The notes: generated by a model from the sequence alone, not told the origin. 64,000 bases of DNA from CAZTTG01 sp964615935 (GCA_964615935.1 CAZTTG010000012.1:1-64000), one strand, 5' to 3'; positions 26,441 to 35,567 are shown, counted from the stretch's first letter. Program-made: numbers and translations.

Positions 26441-27469
26441 TTGAGCCGACCCGACGCGGCCCGACGGCGAGGGCGCACCGGACCGCCCCCGACCGCGGCA
26501 CAGGAGAGGGCTCTGGACCTCCTGCTGAAGTCGCGGCGGGTTTTGTTGACGGGACACGTCCGGCCCGACGGCGACTGCATCGGAGCCGAGGCGGCCCTGA
26601 ACAGCATGCTGGGCGCGCTGGGCCAGGAGGTCCACATCCTCAACGCCGATCCGGCTCCCGATCGCTTCGACTTCCTCACATGCCAGTGCGCCTTCGGGAG
26701 CTACGCGGGCGGCGAGCTCCCCCCCCACGACCTGGTGGTGATGCTCGACGGCAGCGAGCTCTCGCGCACCGGCCCGCTCGAGCCGGCCCTGCGGGCCGCG
26801 GACTCCGCCCGCATGATCATCGACCACCACCCCCACAGCGGGGAGGAGTGGTGGGACGAGGCCTACGTCGACTCCACCGCCTCGGCCACCGGCCTGCTGG
26901 TCCTGCGCATGGCCCGCTCCCTGGGGGTGGAACTGGACCGGGTGGCGGCCCTGGGCGTCTTCACCTCGATCGTCACCGACACCGGCTGGTTCAAGCACAG
27001 CAACACCGACGCCGAGACCCTGGCCGCGGCGGCCGAGCTGATCCGGAGCGGCGTCGATCCCTCCGAGCTCTTCGGGGCGGTCTACCAGCGCAACCACCCC
27101 CACCACCCACTGGCGATCGGCCGCGCGCTCTCGGGGGTGGAGTACCACGCCGACCATCGCCTGGCGGTGGCCTCGCAGCCCCGAGTCGGCCGGGGGGAGC
27201 CCGAGCTGGCGGACAGCAACGAGGTGCTGGACATCCTGCGGTCGGTGGGAGCGGTCGAGGTGGCCCTGCTCATCCGCGAGCTGGAGGAGGGGGGCTGCAA
27301 GATCTCCGCCCGCAGCAAGGGCAGCTTCGACGTCTGCGCGCTGGCGCGGCGCTTCGGCGGGGGCGGCCACGTCAAGGCCGCGGGCGCCACCATCCCGGGC
27401 GGGCTGGACGAGGTGCGCGCCCGAGTGGTGGGGGCCGCCCTGGAGGTGCTCTCGGGAGGTGGGCGATGA
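26441..27469 (+). CDS. nrnA: DHH/DHHA1 phosphoesterase (NrnA-like)
   Basis: 342 residues. The TTG start is preceded by AGGAGG at 26430-26435. The DHH domain carries GHVRPDGDCIGAEAAL, VVMLDGSE, IIDHHPH (the DHH motif) and a metal-site Asp in IVTDTGWFK. The C-terminal DHHA1 domain ends with RFGGGGHVKAAGA, the nucleotide-binding GGGH motif. NrnA-type enzymes degrade short oligoribonucleotides and dephosphorylate 3'-phosphoadenosine 5'-phosphate in the cytoplasm. The order and length fit NrnA rather than RecJ, which is longer and carries an OB fold. Its stop overlaps the start of the metallophosphoesterase gene (ATGA). Confidence 0.9.
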   Translation: MSRPDAARRRGRTGPPPTAAQERALDLLLKSRRVLLTGHVRPDGDCIGAEAALNSMLGALGQEVHILNADPAPDRFDFLTCQCAFGSYAGGELPPHDLVVMLDGSELSRTGPLEPALRAADSARMIIDHHPHSGEEWWDEAYVDSTASATGLLVLRMARSLGVELDRVAALGVFTSIVTDTGWFKHSNTDAETLAAAAELIRSGVDPSELFGAVYQRNHPHHPLAIGRALSGVEYHADHRLAVASQPRVGRGEPELADSNEVLDILRSVGAVEVALLIRELEEGGCKISARSKGSFDVCALARRFGGGGHVKAAGATIPGGLDEVRARVVGAALEVLSGGGR

Positions 27470-28227
27470 AGATCGCCATCATCTCCGACCTGCACTCCAA
27501 CCGCGAGGCGCTGGAGGCGGTCTTCGCGCACATCCGCGGGCTGGGGCTGGAGACCATCTACTGCCTGGGCGACATCGTGGGCTACGGGCCCGATCCCGAG
27601 TTCTGCGTCGACCTGGTGCGCGGGCACTCGGAGGTGACCCTGATGGGGAACCACGACGAGGCGCTCTTCCTCGACGCCTCGGACTTCAACCCCCACGCCC
27701 GGGCGGCGATCGAGTACACGCGCTCGCGCATGCAGCCGCGCTGGTACAGCTCGGGCGAGAAGCGCGCGCGCTGGAAGTGGCTGAAGTCCCTGCCCCTGGT
27801 GTACACCGAGGGCCGCTTCGTGTTCGTGCACGGCTCCCCGCGGGATCCGGTCCGGGAGTACGTGCTCAGCACCGACGGCTTCCTCAATCCGGACAAGCTC
27901 CGGCAGATCTTCGACTCCTTCGAGGGGGTGGCGGTCGGCGGCCACACCCACCACCCCGGCGTCCACGACGAGGACCTGCGCTTCCGCGGCCTCAACGGCC
28001 AGGACAGCCACAGCGTGGAGCTGGAGGAGGGCCGCAAGTACTTCGTCAACGTCGGCTCGGTGGGCCAGCCGCGCGACAACGACAACCGGGCCTGCTACGC
28101 GGTGATCGAGCCGGATCGGGTGACCTGGCACCGCGTCGCCTACGACTTCCAGGCCACCGCGCGGAAGATCCTGGACACGGGGCAGCTCTCCGAGATCCTG
28201 GCCCGGCGCCTGTCGCTCGGGAAATAG
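27466..28227 (+). CDS. Calcineurin-like metallophosphoesterase
   Basis: 253 residues. The ATG overlaps the nrnA stop (ATGA), so the two phosphoesterases are coupled. All metal motifs of the superfamily appear: ISDLHSN (DxH), LGDIVGYGPDP (GDxxGYG), LMGNHDEA (GNHD), VFVHGSP and GGHTHHPG (GHTH). The GDIVGYGP form and the ending NVGSVGQPRD match a subfamily with YfcE/MJ0936-like members, whose substrates are small phosphodiesters. The physiological substrate is unknown. Co-expression with NrnA hints at nucleotide or RNA-fragment metabolism. Confidence 0.9.
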   Translation: MKIAIISDLHSNREALEAVFAHIRGLGLETIYCLGDIVGYGPDPEFCVDLVRGHSEVTLMGNHDEALFLDASDFNPHARAAIEYTRSRMQPRWYSSGEKRARWKWLKSLPLVYTEGRFVFVHGSPRDPVREYVLSTDGFLNPDKLRQIFDSFEGVAVGGHTHHPGVHDEDLRFRGLNGQDSHSVELEEGRKYFVNVGSVGQPRDNDNRACYAVIEPDRVTWHRVAYDFQATARKILDTGQLSEILARRLSLGK

Positions 28228-28290
28228 CCCCCCCGAGGGGCTCCCAGGGGGGGTGCTGCCCTCCGCCCTGTCACGGGCGGGCCGCCCTGC

Positions 28291-28296
28291 TACCAT
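28291..28296 (+). promoter_or_regulatory. Candidate -10 box (TACCAT) for a leaderless cutA mRNA
   Basis: TACCAT is followed by exactly 7 nt and then the ATG at 28304. There is no Shine-Dalgarno. The same layout recurs before other genes in the window. Confidence 0.45.
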
Positions 28297-28672
28297 GCCC
28301 GGCATGAAGGTAGAGGAGCCGGAGGGGGAGGCCCGGGGCTCCGAGCCTCGCGTGGTCCTGATCACCGCTCCCGAGGGGGAGGCCTCCCGGCAGCTGGCAC
28401 GGGCACTGGTGGCGAGGCGGCTCGCCGCCTGCGTCAACGTCCTGGCCGGGGCGACCAGCGTCTACCGCTGGGAGGGGGCGGTGGAGGCGGAGCCGGAGGG
28501 CCTGCTGATCGCCAAGACCACCGCCGCCATGGTGCCCCGGATCGAGGACTTCCTGCGGGAGGGGCACCCCTACGAGGTGCCCGAGTGCGTGGCCCTGACG
28601 CCGGCCTCGGTGGAGGCGAGGTACCTGGCCTGGCTGCGCGCCGAGGTCGGTGAGGACCGAGTGAGAGGCTGA
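28295..28672 (+). CDS. cutA: CutA1 divalent-ion tolerance protein
   Basis: 125 residues from the ATG at 28295; an ATG three codons later (28304) is equally possible and is favoured if the transcript is leaderless. CutA1 proteins are small trimeric ferredoxin-like proteins linked to copper and other divalent-ion tolerance. Family motifs are VVLITAPEGEASRQLARALV near the start, RRLAACVNVLAGATSVYRWEG (the ACVN core with the W of the trimer interface), EGLLIAKTT and HPYEVPECVAL. The C-terminus YLAWLRAEV is also typical. The gene precedes the broken transporter. Confidence 0.92.
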   Translation: MPGMKVEEPEGEARGSEPRVVLITAPEGEASRQLARALVARRLAACVNVLAGATSVYRWEGAVEAEPEGLLIAKTTAAMVPRIEDFLREGHPYEVPECVALTPASVEARYLAWLRAEVGEDRVRG

Positions 28673-28677
28673 GGGCG

Positions 28678-29261
28678 GTGGGGCGCGCTTCCCCCCCCGA
28701 TGCCGACGGCGGCGCCGCGGCGGGCTCCGATCGCGGCGCGCCCGCAGCGCGGCGAGCGGGCCTGGTCCTGGGGCCGGCGCTCTTCCTGCTGCTGCTCCTG
28801 TGGCCCGATCTGCCGCTCGACGGCGCCCAGCGGGCCGTGGCCGCCACCACCGCCCTGACCGCCGCCTGGTGGATCACGGTGGCGATCCCCATCGGCGCCA
28901 CCTCCCTGCTCCCCGCGGTGCTGTTCCCCACCCTGGCGCACTGACCGAGATCACCTCCAACACCGCCACCACGGCCGTGCTCCTGCCGGTGATCGCCACC
29001 GCCGCGGTGGAGTCGGGGCTGAATCCCCTGCTCCTCATGGCCCCGGCCACCATCGCGGCCTCCTCGGCCTTCATGCTGCCGGTGGCCACCCCGCCCAACG
29101 CGGTGGTCTTCTCCAGCCGGCTGGTGCCCATGCTCACCATGGCCCGGGTGGGGATCTGGCTGAACCTCATGACGGCGGCCCTGATCACGGTGGTCTTCCA
29201 GCTCTGGGCGCGGCGAGTCTGGCAGATCGGGTCCGGGCTTCCCGATTGGGCGGGTGGCTGA
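28678..29261 (+). pseudogene. Broken DASS-family (SLC13-like) sodium/anion symporter
   Basis: Two reading frames meet near 28937-28942. The first (from GTG 28678) encodes the family's N-terminal helices (AAWWITVAIPIGATSLLPAVLFP) and stops after TLAH. The second, in another frame, resumes with LTEITSNTATTAVLLPV and continues through FMLPVATPPNAVVFSS to the C-terminal helix. In intact divalent-anion:sodium symporters about 300 residues, including the first substrate-binding hairpin, lie between these motifs. The gene therefore appears to have lost about 0.9 kb and its frame. An assembly collapse is the alternative. Neither fragment could transport. Confidence 0.8.
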
Positions 29262-29280
29262 TCCGAGGCCGCCGGCCGAC

Positions 29281-29286
29281 TAGAAT
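29281..29286 (+). promoter_or_regulatory. Candidate -10 box (TAGAAT) for leaderless sulfatase-like gene
   Basis: TAGAAT ends 6 nt before the ATG at 29293. No ribosome binding site is present between them. No good -35 hexamer was found. Confidence 0.45.
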
Positions 29287-29292
29287 GGCGCC

Positions 29293-30738
29293 ATGCCCGA
29301 CCCGCCTCGAAGCCCCGCCGGACTGCTGCTGGCGCTGGCCGTCCTGCTGGGGGCCTGCTCGCCACCCGAGCGCCCCGGCGAGGCGCCCCGGCACGTGCTC
29401 CTGGTCACGGTCCAGTCCATGCGCCCCGACCACATGTCGACCTACCTCTACGGTCGGCCGACCACCTCCTGGCAGGTGACCCCCCAGCAGCGCGCCGACG
29501 GTCGGGCCCTGTCGCTGGACGACCTGGCGGTGCAGGGCGTGCTCTTCGCCCACGCCTTCGCGCCCGCGCCCAGCGGACCGCCCTCCCTGGCCTCCCTGCT
29601 GACCGGCCGCTCCCCGCTCGAGCACGGCGTGCTGGACTCCGAGACCCCGCTCCCCCCCGATGAGCGCACCCTGGCCGAGTGCTTCTCCGACGCCGGCTTC
29701 GTCACCGCCGCCTTCGTCAGCGGCGAGCTCGGGTTGCTGGGGGGCTACGACCAGGGCTTCGAGACCTGGGAGGTCGCCGGCTCCGACCGCCAGCTCCTGG
29801 GACGGGTGCTGAGGTGGCAGGACGAGCAGGACTTCGGCGACGAGAAGCCCCGCTTCACCTGGATCCACCTCAGCGGCTCGAGCGCGCCCTATCGCCCCGA
29901 GTCGTACATGGAGCGGCCCGACGACCCGAGCTCGAAGGACTGGACGGCGCTGTTCGCCGACCCCGCCTACGCGGGCGGGGCCGAGGGCTCCCTCGAGCTC
30001 CTGGCCTCCGTCGAGGGGAGGCCGGAGGCCCTCGAGCCCGCCGACCTCGAGCACCTCGTCGATCTCTACGACGCCGATCTGGCCGAGACGGCCGCCGCCG
30101 TGCGCAAGCTGCTCTCGTACTTCACCACCTCGACCGCACCCGCGGGGGTGTGGGAGGACACGCTCTTCGTCTTCGCCGGCCTGCACGGTGAGGAGCTCTT
30201 CGAGCACGGCCGCTTCGGTCATGGTGAGGCGCTGTGCGACAGCACCCTGTGGGTACCGCTCTTCCTGCGCCACCCGGGCTCGCTCACCGGCTCGCGCATC
30301 CTGGCGGAGGTGGTCGAGCTGGCGGACGTCGCGCCCACCCTGCTCGAGTGGTTCCACGTCGAGGCCGAGGGGAGGCGGTCGGGCCGCAGCCTGCTGGCGC
30401 TCACCGACTCCTACGTGAAGCGCGAGTTCGACTCCCGCCCGGCCCTCTCGTGCCTGGGCGAGGATCGCTTCAGCCTGCGGACGCCCGCCTGGCGAGCCAC
30501 CTGGAAGGCGGCCTACGGCGGAGATTCGGGGGGAGGTTCCCTGTCCGGCGGGGTGTCCGAGCAGCGCCCGGACGCCTTCGGTGGGCGACATCGCGCCGCG
30601 CCGGGCGAGACCGACAGGGGCCGGCTCGCCGGAGAGCTGTCGAGCCACCTCGAGCGCTTCGACATCCGCGAGGACCACCCCCTCGCGAAGGTCGAGGCCT
30701 GGACCTGGAAGGTGCCCCTGGACGCACAGGACCGCTAG
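29293..30738 (+). CDS. Sulfatase/alkaline-phosphatase-superfamily lipoprotein, probably inactive
   Basis: 481 residues. The signal peptide ends at LLGACSPPE (lipidated Cys about residue 22). The fold signature is clear: HVLLVTVQSMRPDHMSTYLYG, SLASLLTGRSPLEHGV, TLAECFSDAGFVTAAFVS and HGEELFEHGRFGHGEAL with WVPLFLRHPG. However, key catalytic positions differ from active members. The first metal Asp (usually V-D-T-L-R-x-D-H) is Gln. The nucleophile position before x-P-S is Gly within PSGPPS. The Asp of the D-H-G-E motif is Leu. I infer a pseudoenzyme or a binding protein. It heads a run of three codirectional genes with two polytopic membrane proteins. Confidence 0.8.
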   Translation: MPDPPRSPAGLLLALAVLLGACSPPERPGEAPRHVLLVTVQSMRPDHMSTYLYGRPTTSWQVTPQQRADGRALSLDDLAVQGVLFAHAFAPAPSGPPSLASLLTGRSPLEHGVLDSETPLPPDERTLAECFSDAGFVTAAFVSGELGLLGGYDQGFETWEVAGSDRQLLGRVLRWQDEQDFGDEKPRFTWIHLSGSSAPYRPESYMERPDDPSSKDWTALFADPAYAGGAEGSLELLASVEGRPEALEPADLEHLVDLYDADLAETAAAVRKLLSYFTTSTAPAGVWEDTLFVFAGLHGEELFEHGRFGHGEALCDSTLWVPLFLRHPGSLTGSRILAEVVELADVAPTLLEWFHVEAEGRRSGRSLLALTDSYVKREFDSRPALSCLGEDRFSLRTPAWRATWKAAYGGDSGGGSLSGGVSEQRPDAFGGRHRAAPGETDRGRLAGELSSHLERFDIREDHPLAKVEAWTWKVPLDAQDR

Positions 30739-30751
30739 GCGAGGGACCGCC

Positions 30752-32914
30752 GTGATCCCCATCGACGCGCAGGGGGAGGGCAGGGGGCGAGGGATCCCGA
30801 GGGGGTCAGCGCTCCTCTTCGCCGCGCTCTCGGCCCTCGCCGGGCTGGCCGCCATGGGCGCGCTCCCGGGTGCGCTCCTGGCGCCCTGCGCCGCGCCGGT
30901 GGTCCTCCTCGGCGCGGGGCTTCCGATCCTGCTCCCCTGGCTGCGGGCCGAGCCCTGTCCGCTGAAGATCGCGGTGCTGGCGGCCCTTCTGTCGCCGCCG
31001 CTCTTCGGGGCGATCCACCTCCTCCTTCGCATCGCCCTGTCGCCCGATCCGGCCCTGGCCGCGACCTTCGGCGCGATCCTCCTCCTGCAGCCCCTGGCGC
31101 TCCTGCGCCGGGATCGCCTGGCGCGGCCCGGCCGGGCCGCCTGGATCGCGCTGGGGGCGGGGCTCGCGTGCGCCGCGCTGGTGGGCCTCCTGCTCCTCTC
31201 GGGCAACGTCGTCCGCCTCGACGGCGAGCTCTTCGGCCGCTGCGCCCTGGCCCTGGCGATCGACCGGGGCGTGCCCCCGACGAGCCCCCTCCTGGCCGGC
31301 GCGGCCTGGACCGAGCCGTGGCTCTACGAGGGTGTGGCGGTCGGGCTGATGCGCGCGCTGCGCAGCTCTCCCAGCGAGGCCTTCGCCCTGCTCAACGCCT
31401 GGGCCGCTCTCCTGCTGCCGCTTCTGCTGTTCCTGCTGGCCGCCTGCCTCTGGCGCGACGGTCGCCGCGGCCTCCTCGCCATCCCCCTGGGAGTCCTGGG
31501 GGGCAGCGCCCTCGGCGGGCTGGCGTGGCTGGCTCGGGGATTCGAGAGCTCCCCCGTCCGCGGACTGGACGAGCTCGCGCGCGCGCTCGAGCCCGGCCGT
31601 CCGATCGCCGGGGTGGGCCTCGATCCCGCCCTGGACGGTCTGGCGACCATCGGGCCGGGCGCGATCGCGATGGTCGTCCTGGTCGGGGCCTGGCTCTGCG
31701 CCGCCCACGCCCTGGCGCGGACCGGCCCGGGCTGGGCGGGGACGTGCGGGATCCTGCACGCCGTCGCCCTCCTGATCGAGCCCGGACCGGCCCTGGCCTC
31801 GCTCCTGGCCGCGGCCGCTGCGGCCCTGCTCCTGCCGGGACGGGCCGAGGCACGGCCGCGGCTGCTCCTCGCCCTGGCGTCGACCGGGATCCCCGCGCTG
31901 CTGCTGCTCAGGGGGATGTTGGGGGACACCCTGGGGATGGAGCGCACCTGGGATCCGTCGCTGGCCCTCCCGGCCGTGGCCTCGGCCACCCTGCTGGCGA
32001 TCGCCGCCGGCCTGGCGCTCGTCGGCCCCTCCCGGGATCAGGAGCCGGCGGACGAGCGCGCCGGCCGGCGGTCCGTGCTCCTGCTGCTCCTCCTCGCGGC
32101 CCTCATGGGCGCGGCCCTGCCCGCGATCCTCCCGGACCTCTCGGGCCCGATGCCCTCCTCGCTGCCTCCCCTGGCCCTGGGCGTCCTGGCGGCGGGCGGC
32201 CTCGTCGACGCCCTCGGAGCGGGCGGGGCGCGGCGGGCCGGCGCGGCCGCGCTCGCGCTCTCCCTGGTCCTGGGGATCGGCGCTCACGCATACGGGAGCC
32301 TGCGCGCGCGGCTCGCCCTGGCGCGGGAGAGCTGGCCCCTGATCGAGGAGCCGCTGGCGATCCTGCCGGCCGAGGTGCCGGGCGAGGTGGAGGAGGCGCG
32401 GGACCTGCGCCGGACCATGGAGTGGCTGCGGCGCGAGCTGCCCTTCCGCGACCGGGATCCGGTCCTGCTCGTGAATCCCCGGCCCGCCGGCGAGGAGGTC
32501 TTCCGCGAGCGGGTGGGCTTCCACCCGGCGGCGGTCTTCGCCGCCCTCGACCTGTGGAGCGAGGCGGATCCGAAGCGGGCCGGCGGCGAGCGGAGGCAGC
32601 CCCGCTGGAGCGCCATGGAGGCCATCTACCGGGACGAGCGGGACTTCGATCCCGGTCTGATGATCGAGCTGGATCGCCTGGGGCGCCCCGGCATCGCCAT
32701 GGTGTGCCGCGCCGACCGGCGCGACCGGCCGTGGCTGGAGTACAAGTTCGGCCCCCGGGGGTTCCGGGTGCTCAAGGTGATCGGCTCGGTGGCCCTCTTC
32801 GCGTGGCCCGCCGAGGTGGTTGCCAGCGTGCCCGAGGCCGAGCGCGCCTTCCCCGAGCACCACTTCCCGAGGAGGGACCGCGAGCCCGTCTACGGCAGGG
32901 AGGAGAAGCGATGA
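30752..32914 (+). CDS. Polytopic membrane protein, GT-C glycosyltransferase-like
   Basis: 720 residues; GTG with GAGGGA upstream, 13 bp after the sulfatase-like stop. About twelve hydrophobic segments fill the first 540 residues, and the last 180 residues are hydrophilic. An acidic motif in the first long loop (VVRLDGELFGRCALALAIDRG), followed by WTEPWLYEGVAVGL, resembles the first extracytoplasmic loop of GT-C family lipid-linked sugar transferases, but similarity is too weak to assign a substrate. Its stop overlaps the start of the next membrane protein. It may act on cell-envelope glycans or lipids. Confidence 0.65.
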   Translation: MIPIDAQGEGRGRGIPRGSALLFAALSALAGLAAMGALPGALLAPCAAPVVLLGAGLPILLPWLRAEPCPLKIAVLAALLSPPLFGAIHLLLRIALSPDPALAATFGAILLLQPLALLRRDRLARPGRAAWIALGAGLACAALVGLLLLSGNVVRLDGELFGRCALALAIDRGVPPTSPLLAGAAWTEPWLYEGVAVGLMRALRSSPSEAFALLNAWAALLLPLLLFLLAACLWRDGRRGLLAIPLGVLGGSALGGLAWLARGFESSPVRGLDELARALEPGRPIAGVGLDPALDGLATIGPGAIAMVVLVGAWLCAAHALARTGPGWAGTCGILHAVALLIEPGPALASLLAAAAAALLLPGRAEARPRLLLALASTGIPALLLLRGMLGDTLGMERTWDPSLALPAVASATLLAIAAGLALVGPSRDQEPADERAGRRSVLLLLLLAALMGAALPAILPDLSGPMPSSLPPLALGVLAAGGLVDALGAGGARRAGAAALALSLVLGIGAHAYGSLRARLALARESWPLIEEPLAILPAEVPGEVEEARDLRRTMEWLRRELPFRDRDPVLLVNPRPAGEEVFRERVGFHPAAVFAALDLWSEADPKRAGGERRQPRWSAMEAIYRDERDFDPGLMIELDRLGRPGIAMVCRADRRDRPWLEYKFGPRGFRVLKVIGSVALFAWPAEVVASVPEAERAFPEHHFPRRDREPVYGREEKR

Positions 32915-34656
32915 GCGCCCACGTTCGTCAGGCGGCGGTGAGGGGGCCGGACCGTCGGCTCGGCTGGTCGGTGTTCCTGATCCTGCTCGGGGTGTACACC
33001 GCGACCTTCTGCGGTCTGCCCGACAACCCCGACGCCGAGGTCGAGTTCCAGACCACCAGCGCCCTGGCGCGGCGGGGGAGCCTGGCCCTGGGCGGGACCC
33101 CCGAGGCCGAAGCGATCATCGAGCGGGGCTACCACGTGAGGCGCGTCGGCGAGGGCGAGGACACCCGCGCCTACTCCTGGCACGGCGTGGGCCAGGCCGC
33201 GGCGGCGGTGCCCCTCTACGGCCTCGGCCGCCTCTACGCCTGGGTCGCGCGCACCACCGAGGAGCGCCACTCGGCCTCGACGCACATGGGCGTCCATCCG
33301 AGCGAGTACTACCCCCACCTGCTCGTCGGCTGGCGCAATCCCCTCCTGGGCGCTCTGACCGGGCTACTGATTGCCCTCACGGCGCGGCGGCTGGGAGTGG
33401 GGCGGAGGCCGGCCTGGATCGCGGCCATGGCCTATGGCCTGACCACCTTCGCCTGGCCGCAGGCCCGCTCCAGCCTCAGCGACGTCCAGGCCGCGTTCTT
33501 CCTGTTCCTCGCCTTCCACGTCGCGGTCATGGCCCACGAGGAGATGGAGCGGAGGAGGCCGCCGCGGCTCCTCCTGTGGGCCGGCTTCGGCTGCGCCCTG
33601 GGGGCGGCGCTCCTCACGCGCCTGGCCGTGGCCCCGGCGGTGGCCGTGGTCTTCGCCTGCGGCCTGCTCGCGCTGGTGCGCGGGTGGCGGGACGCGAGGG
33701 CCTTCCTGGCGCGCACCAGCCCGGTGCGAAGGACCCTCCTGCCGCGCGCGATCCTCGCCGCCACCCTTCCCCTGCTGCTCTCTGCGGGCGCCATCCTGTG
33801 GCTCGACTGGGTGCGCTTCGGCGACGCCCTGGAGACGGGCTACGGGGAGCCCCTGGGCTCGGGGACCTTCTTCGCCGGCTCGCTCCTCGAGGGGCTGGCC
33901 GGCCTCCTCCTCTCTCCCGGTCGAGGGCTCCTCTGGATGGCGCCGCTCGTCGTGCTCGCGCCCTGGGGCCTGTGGCGGGTCCGGCGCGGCGGCGAGCACC
34001 TGTGGCTCCTGGCCCTGGCGGGCGTCGGCCTGGCCGTCCTGCTGCCCGCGGCGAAGCTCTCGGGCTGGCACGGCGGCCACACCTTCGGGCCGCGCTACGT
34101 CCTGCCGCTCCTGCCCTTCCTGTGGGTGGGGGTCGCCCTGGCCCTGGACCAGCTCCACGCTCGCGGCCCGCAGCGCCTCGCGATCGGCGCCCTGCTCCTC
34201 CTGGGCCTGCTGGTCCAGCTCCCGGCCAGCCTGGTGGACCACACGACCCACCAGGACCTGGCGCTGCAGGCCGCGAGGATCGAGTGGCCCGATGCAGAGG
34301 GGGGAGAGGGGGGCGAGGGCGCGGACCCGGCCACCGAGGAGGAGGCGCGCTTCCACCGGATCCAGTGGGACTGGCGCTTCGCCGCGCCCTGGGCTCACTG
34401 GCGCATCCTGCGGCACCGACTGGCCCACGGGGAGGAGGAGCGCGAGGTGTTCGACTCCGGGCGGATCTTCTTCCAGCGGGTCCACCGGGACCTCGTACCC
34501 GCCCACGAGCGCGAGAAGGGCTACCGCCACCTCGCGTGGGTGGACCTCACCGAGCGGCTGGGCGGGCCGGGGTGGCTGGGGTGGCTCACCTCCCTCTTGA
34601 TGGTGGTGGTGGGGGTGTTCCAGGCCGCCCAGGGCCTGCGACGGGACGCGGCGTAG
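32911..34656 (+). CDS. Polytopic membrane protein, possible GT39/ArnT-like glycosyltransferase
   Basis: 581 residues; the ATG overlaps the upstream stop (ATGA) and is preceded by AGGGAGGAG. About ten to eleven hydrophobic helices are visible. After the first helix comes GLPDNPDAEVEFQTTSALA, an acidic first-loop motif, and a mid-protein motif GHTFGPRYVLPLLPFLWVGVAL is reminiscent of glycosyltransferases in the PMT/ArnT-like families. The hydrophilic C-terminal part precedes a last helix. Strict coupling with the previous gene suggests that the two products form or serve one envelope-modifying step. The donor and acceptor are unknown. Confidence 0.65.
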   Translation: MSAHVRQAAVRGPDRRLGWSVFLILLGVYTATFCGLPDNPDAEVEFQTTSALARRGSLALGGTPEAEAIIERGYHVRRVGEGEDTRAYSWHGVGQAAAAVPLYGLGRLYAWVARTTEERHSASTHMGVHPSEYYPHLLVGWRNPLLGALTGLLIALTARRLGVGRRPAWIAAMAYGLTTFAWPQARSSLSDVQAAFFLFLAFHVAVMAHEEMERRRPPRLLLWAGFGCALGAALLTRLAVAPAVAVVFACGLLALVRGWRDARAFLARTSPVRRTLLPRAILAATLPLLLSAGAILWLDWVRFGDALETGYGEPLGSGTFFAGSLLEGLAGLLLSPGRGLLWMAPLVVLAPWGLWRVRRGGEHLWLLALAGVGLAVLLPAAKLSGWHGGHTFGPRYVLPLLPFLWVGVALALDQLHARGPQRLAIGALLLLGLLVQLPASLVDHTTHQDLALQAARIEWPDAEGGEGGEGADPATEEEARFHRIQWDWRFAAPWAHWRILRHRLAHGEEEREVFDSGRIFFQRVHRDLVPAHEREKGYRHLAWVDLTERLGGPGWLGWLTSLLMVVVGVFQAAQGLRRDAA

Positions 34657-34712
34657 GCCGGGCTCAAGGAAGCCCGCCATCCGCCCGATCTTCGAGCGGA
34701 GCCTCCGCCGCC

Positions 34713-35567
34713 GTGAGATCGATCCTCGCCCTCGTCCCTCCCGCCCTCGCCCTCCTGATGGTGGGCGGGGTGGCCCCCGCCGGACCCGCCCCCGGGTGGC
34801 GCCGCGTCGAGCACTTCCGGCTCGAGCTGGCGGGCGGTGCCGGGGAGGGCTCCGGTCCGGCCACCGCCGAGGTGGTGGGCGCCGCCTCGCTGCGGTGTCG
34901 CGCGCGCGCGGGCGAGCTCCAGCTCGAGTGGCAGATCGACCTGTTCGGCGCCGGCACCCGCGTGCTGCACGTCGAGCGGCACGGACCCGAGGGCAGCACG
35001 CTGGTCTGGCGCGAGATGCGGCCCGGCAGCGGGCGGACGCTGACCGCCGCTCGCGAGGGCGGGGAATCCTCCTGGAGGATCACCGAGTGGTCCGGGGGGG
35101 AGGCGGCGCGCGGGGAGGTGAGCGCGGCCGGCGTCGCGGCCCTTCCCCTGGAGCTCCTGGAGATGGCTCGAGGCGGTCCGGACGGGCTCGGCCGCGGGGG
35201 GCTCTCCTCCGGCGACTCGCTGAGCCTGTTCGATCCCCTGTCCCGGAGCTTCGAGGCGGTGACGATCCGTACGCGGCCGGCCCCCGACGAGCGCCGGATC
35301 GACATCGCGCGCGCGGATGGAAGCCTGGCGGGTCTCTACCGAATCCGCGAGGGCCGGCTGGTGGGCTTCCGGTGGCAGAACGGGCGGCTCTCCGGGGCGT
35401 CCGTCTCGAAGGAGGAGTACGAGCGCCTGCGAGAGCGCCCCGGCGAGGCGGCCGAGCCGCCCGGGCGCCAGGGTGTGCCGCCCGGGCGCCAGGGTGTGCC
35501 GCCCGGCGCCGGTGGGGCCCCGGGAACCCGGAGGGGCGAGCGCCAGGGCGCTCACGGTCCGGGCTAG
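34713..35567 (+). CDS. Secreted protein of unknown function with C-terminal short repeats
   Basis: 284 residues from a GTG. A Sec signal (RSILALVPPALALLMVGGVAPAG) precedes a beta-rich domain with alternating hydrophobic strands (SLRCRARAGELQLEWQIDLF; STLVWREMRP), reminiscent of periplasmic outer-membrane-lipid-binding folds but without a diagnostic motif. The C-terminus is disordered, Pro/Gly/Arg-rich, and carries a tandem repeat (PPGRQGV twice and a partial copy). The start has no Shine-Dalgarno and is uncertain. The gene follows the membrane pair by 56 bp. Confidence 0.65.
   Translation: MRSILALVPPALALLMVGGVAPAGPAPGWRRVEHFRLELAGGAGEGSGPATAEVVGAASLRCRARAGELQLEWQIDLFGAGTRVLHVERHGPEGSTLVWREMRPGSGRTLTAAREGGESSWRITEWSGGEAARGEVSAAGVAALPLELLEMARGGPDGLGRGGLSSGDSLSLFDPLSRSFEAVTIRTRPAPDERRIDIARADGSLAGLYRIREGRLVGFRWQNGRLSGASVSKEEYERLRERPGEAAEPPGRQGVPPGRQGVPPGAGGAPGTRRGERQGAHGPG
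35456..35510 (+). repeat. 21-bp tandem repeat
   Basis: Two identical 21-bp units and a partial third encode PPGRQGV repeats in the tail of the secreted protein. The unit keeps the reading frame, so copy-number change would lengthen the tail without disrupting it. Confidence 0.8.
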
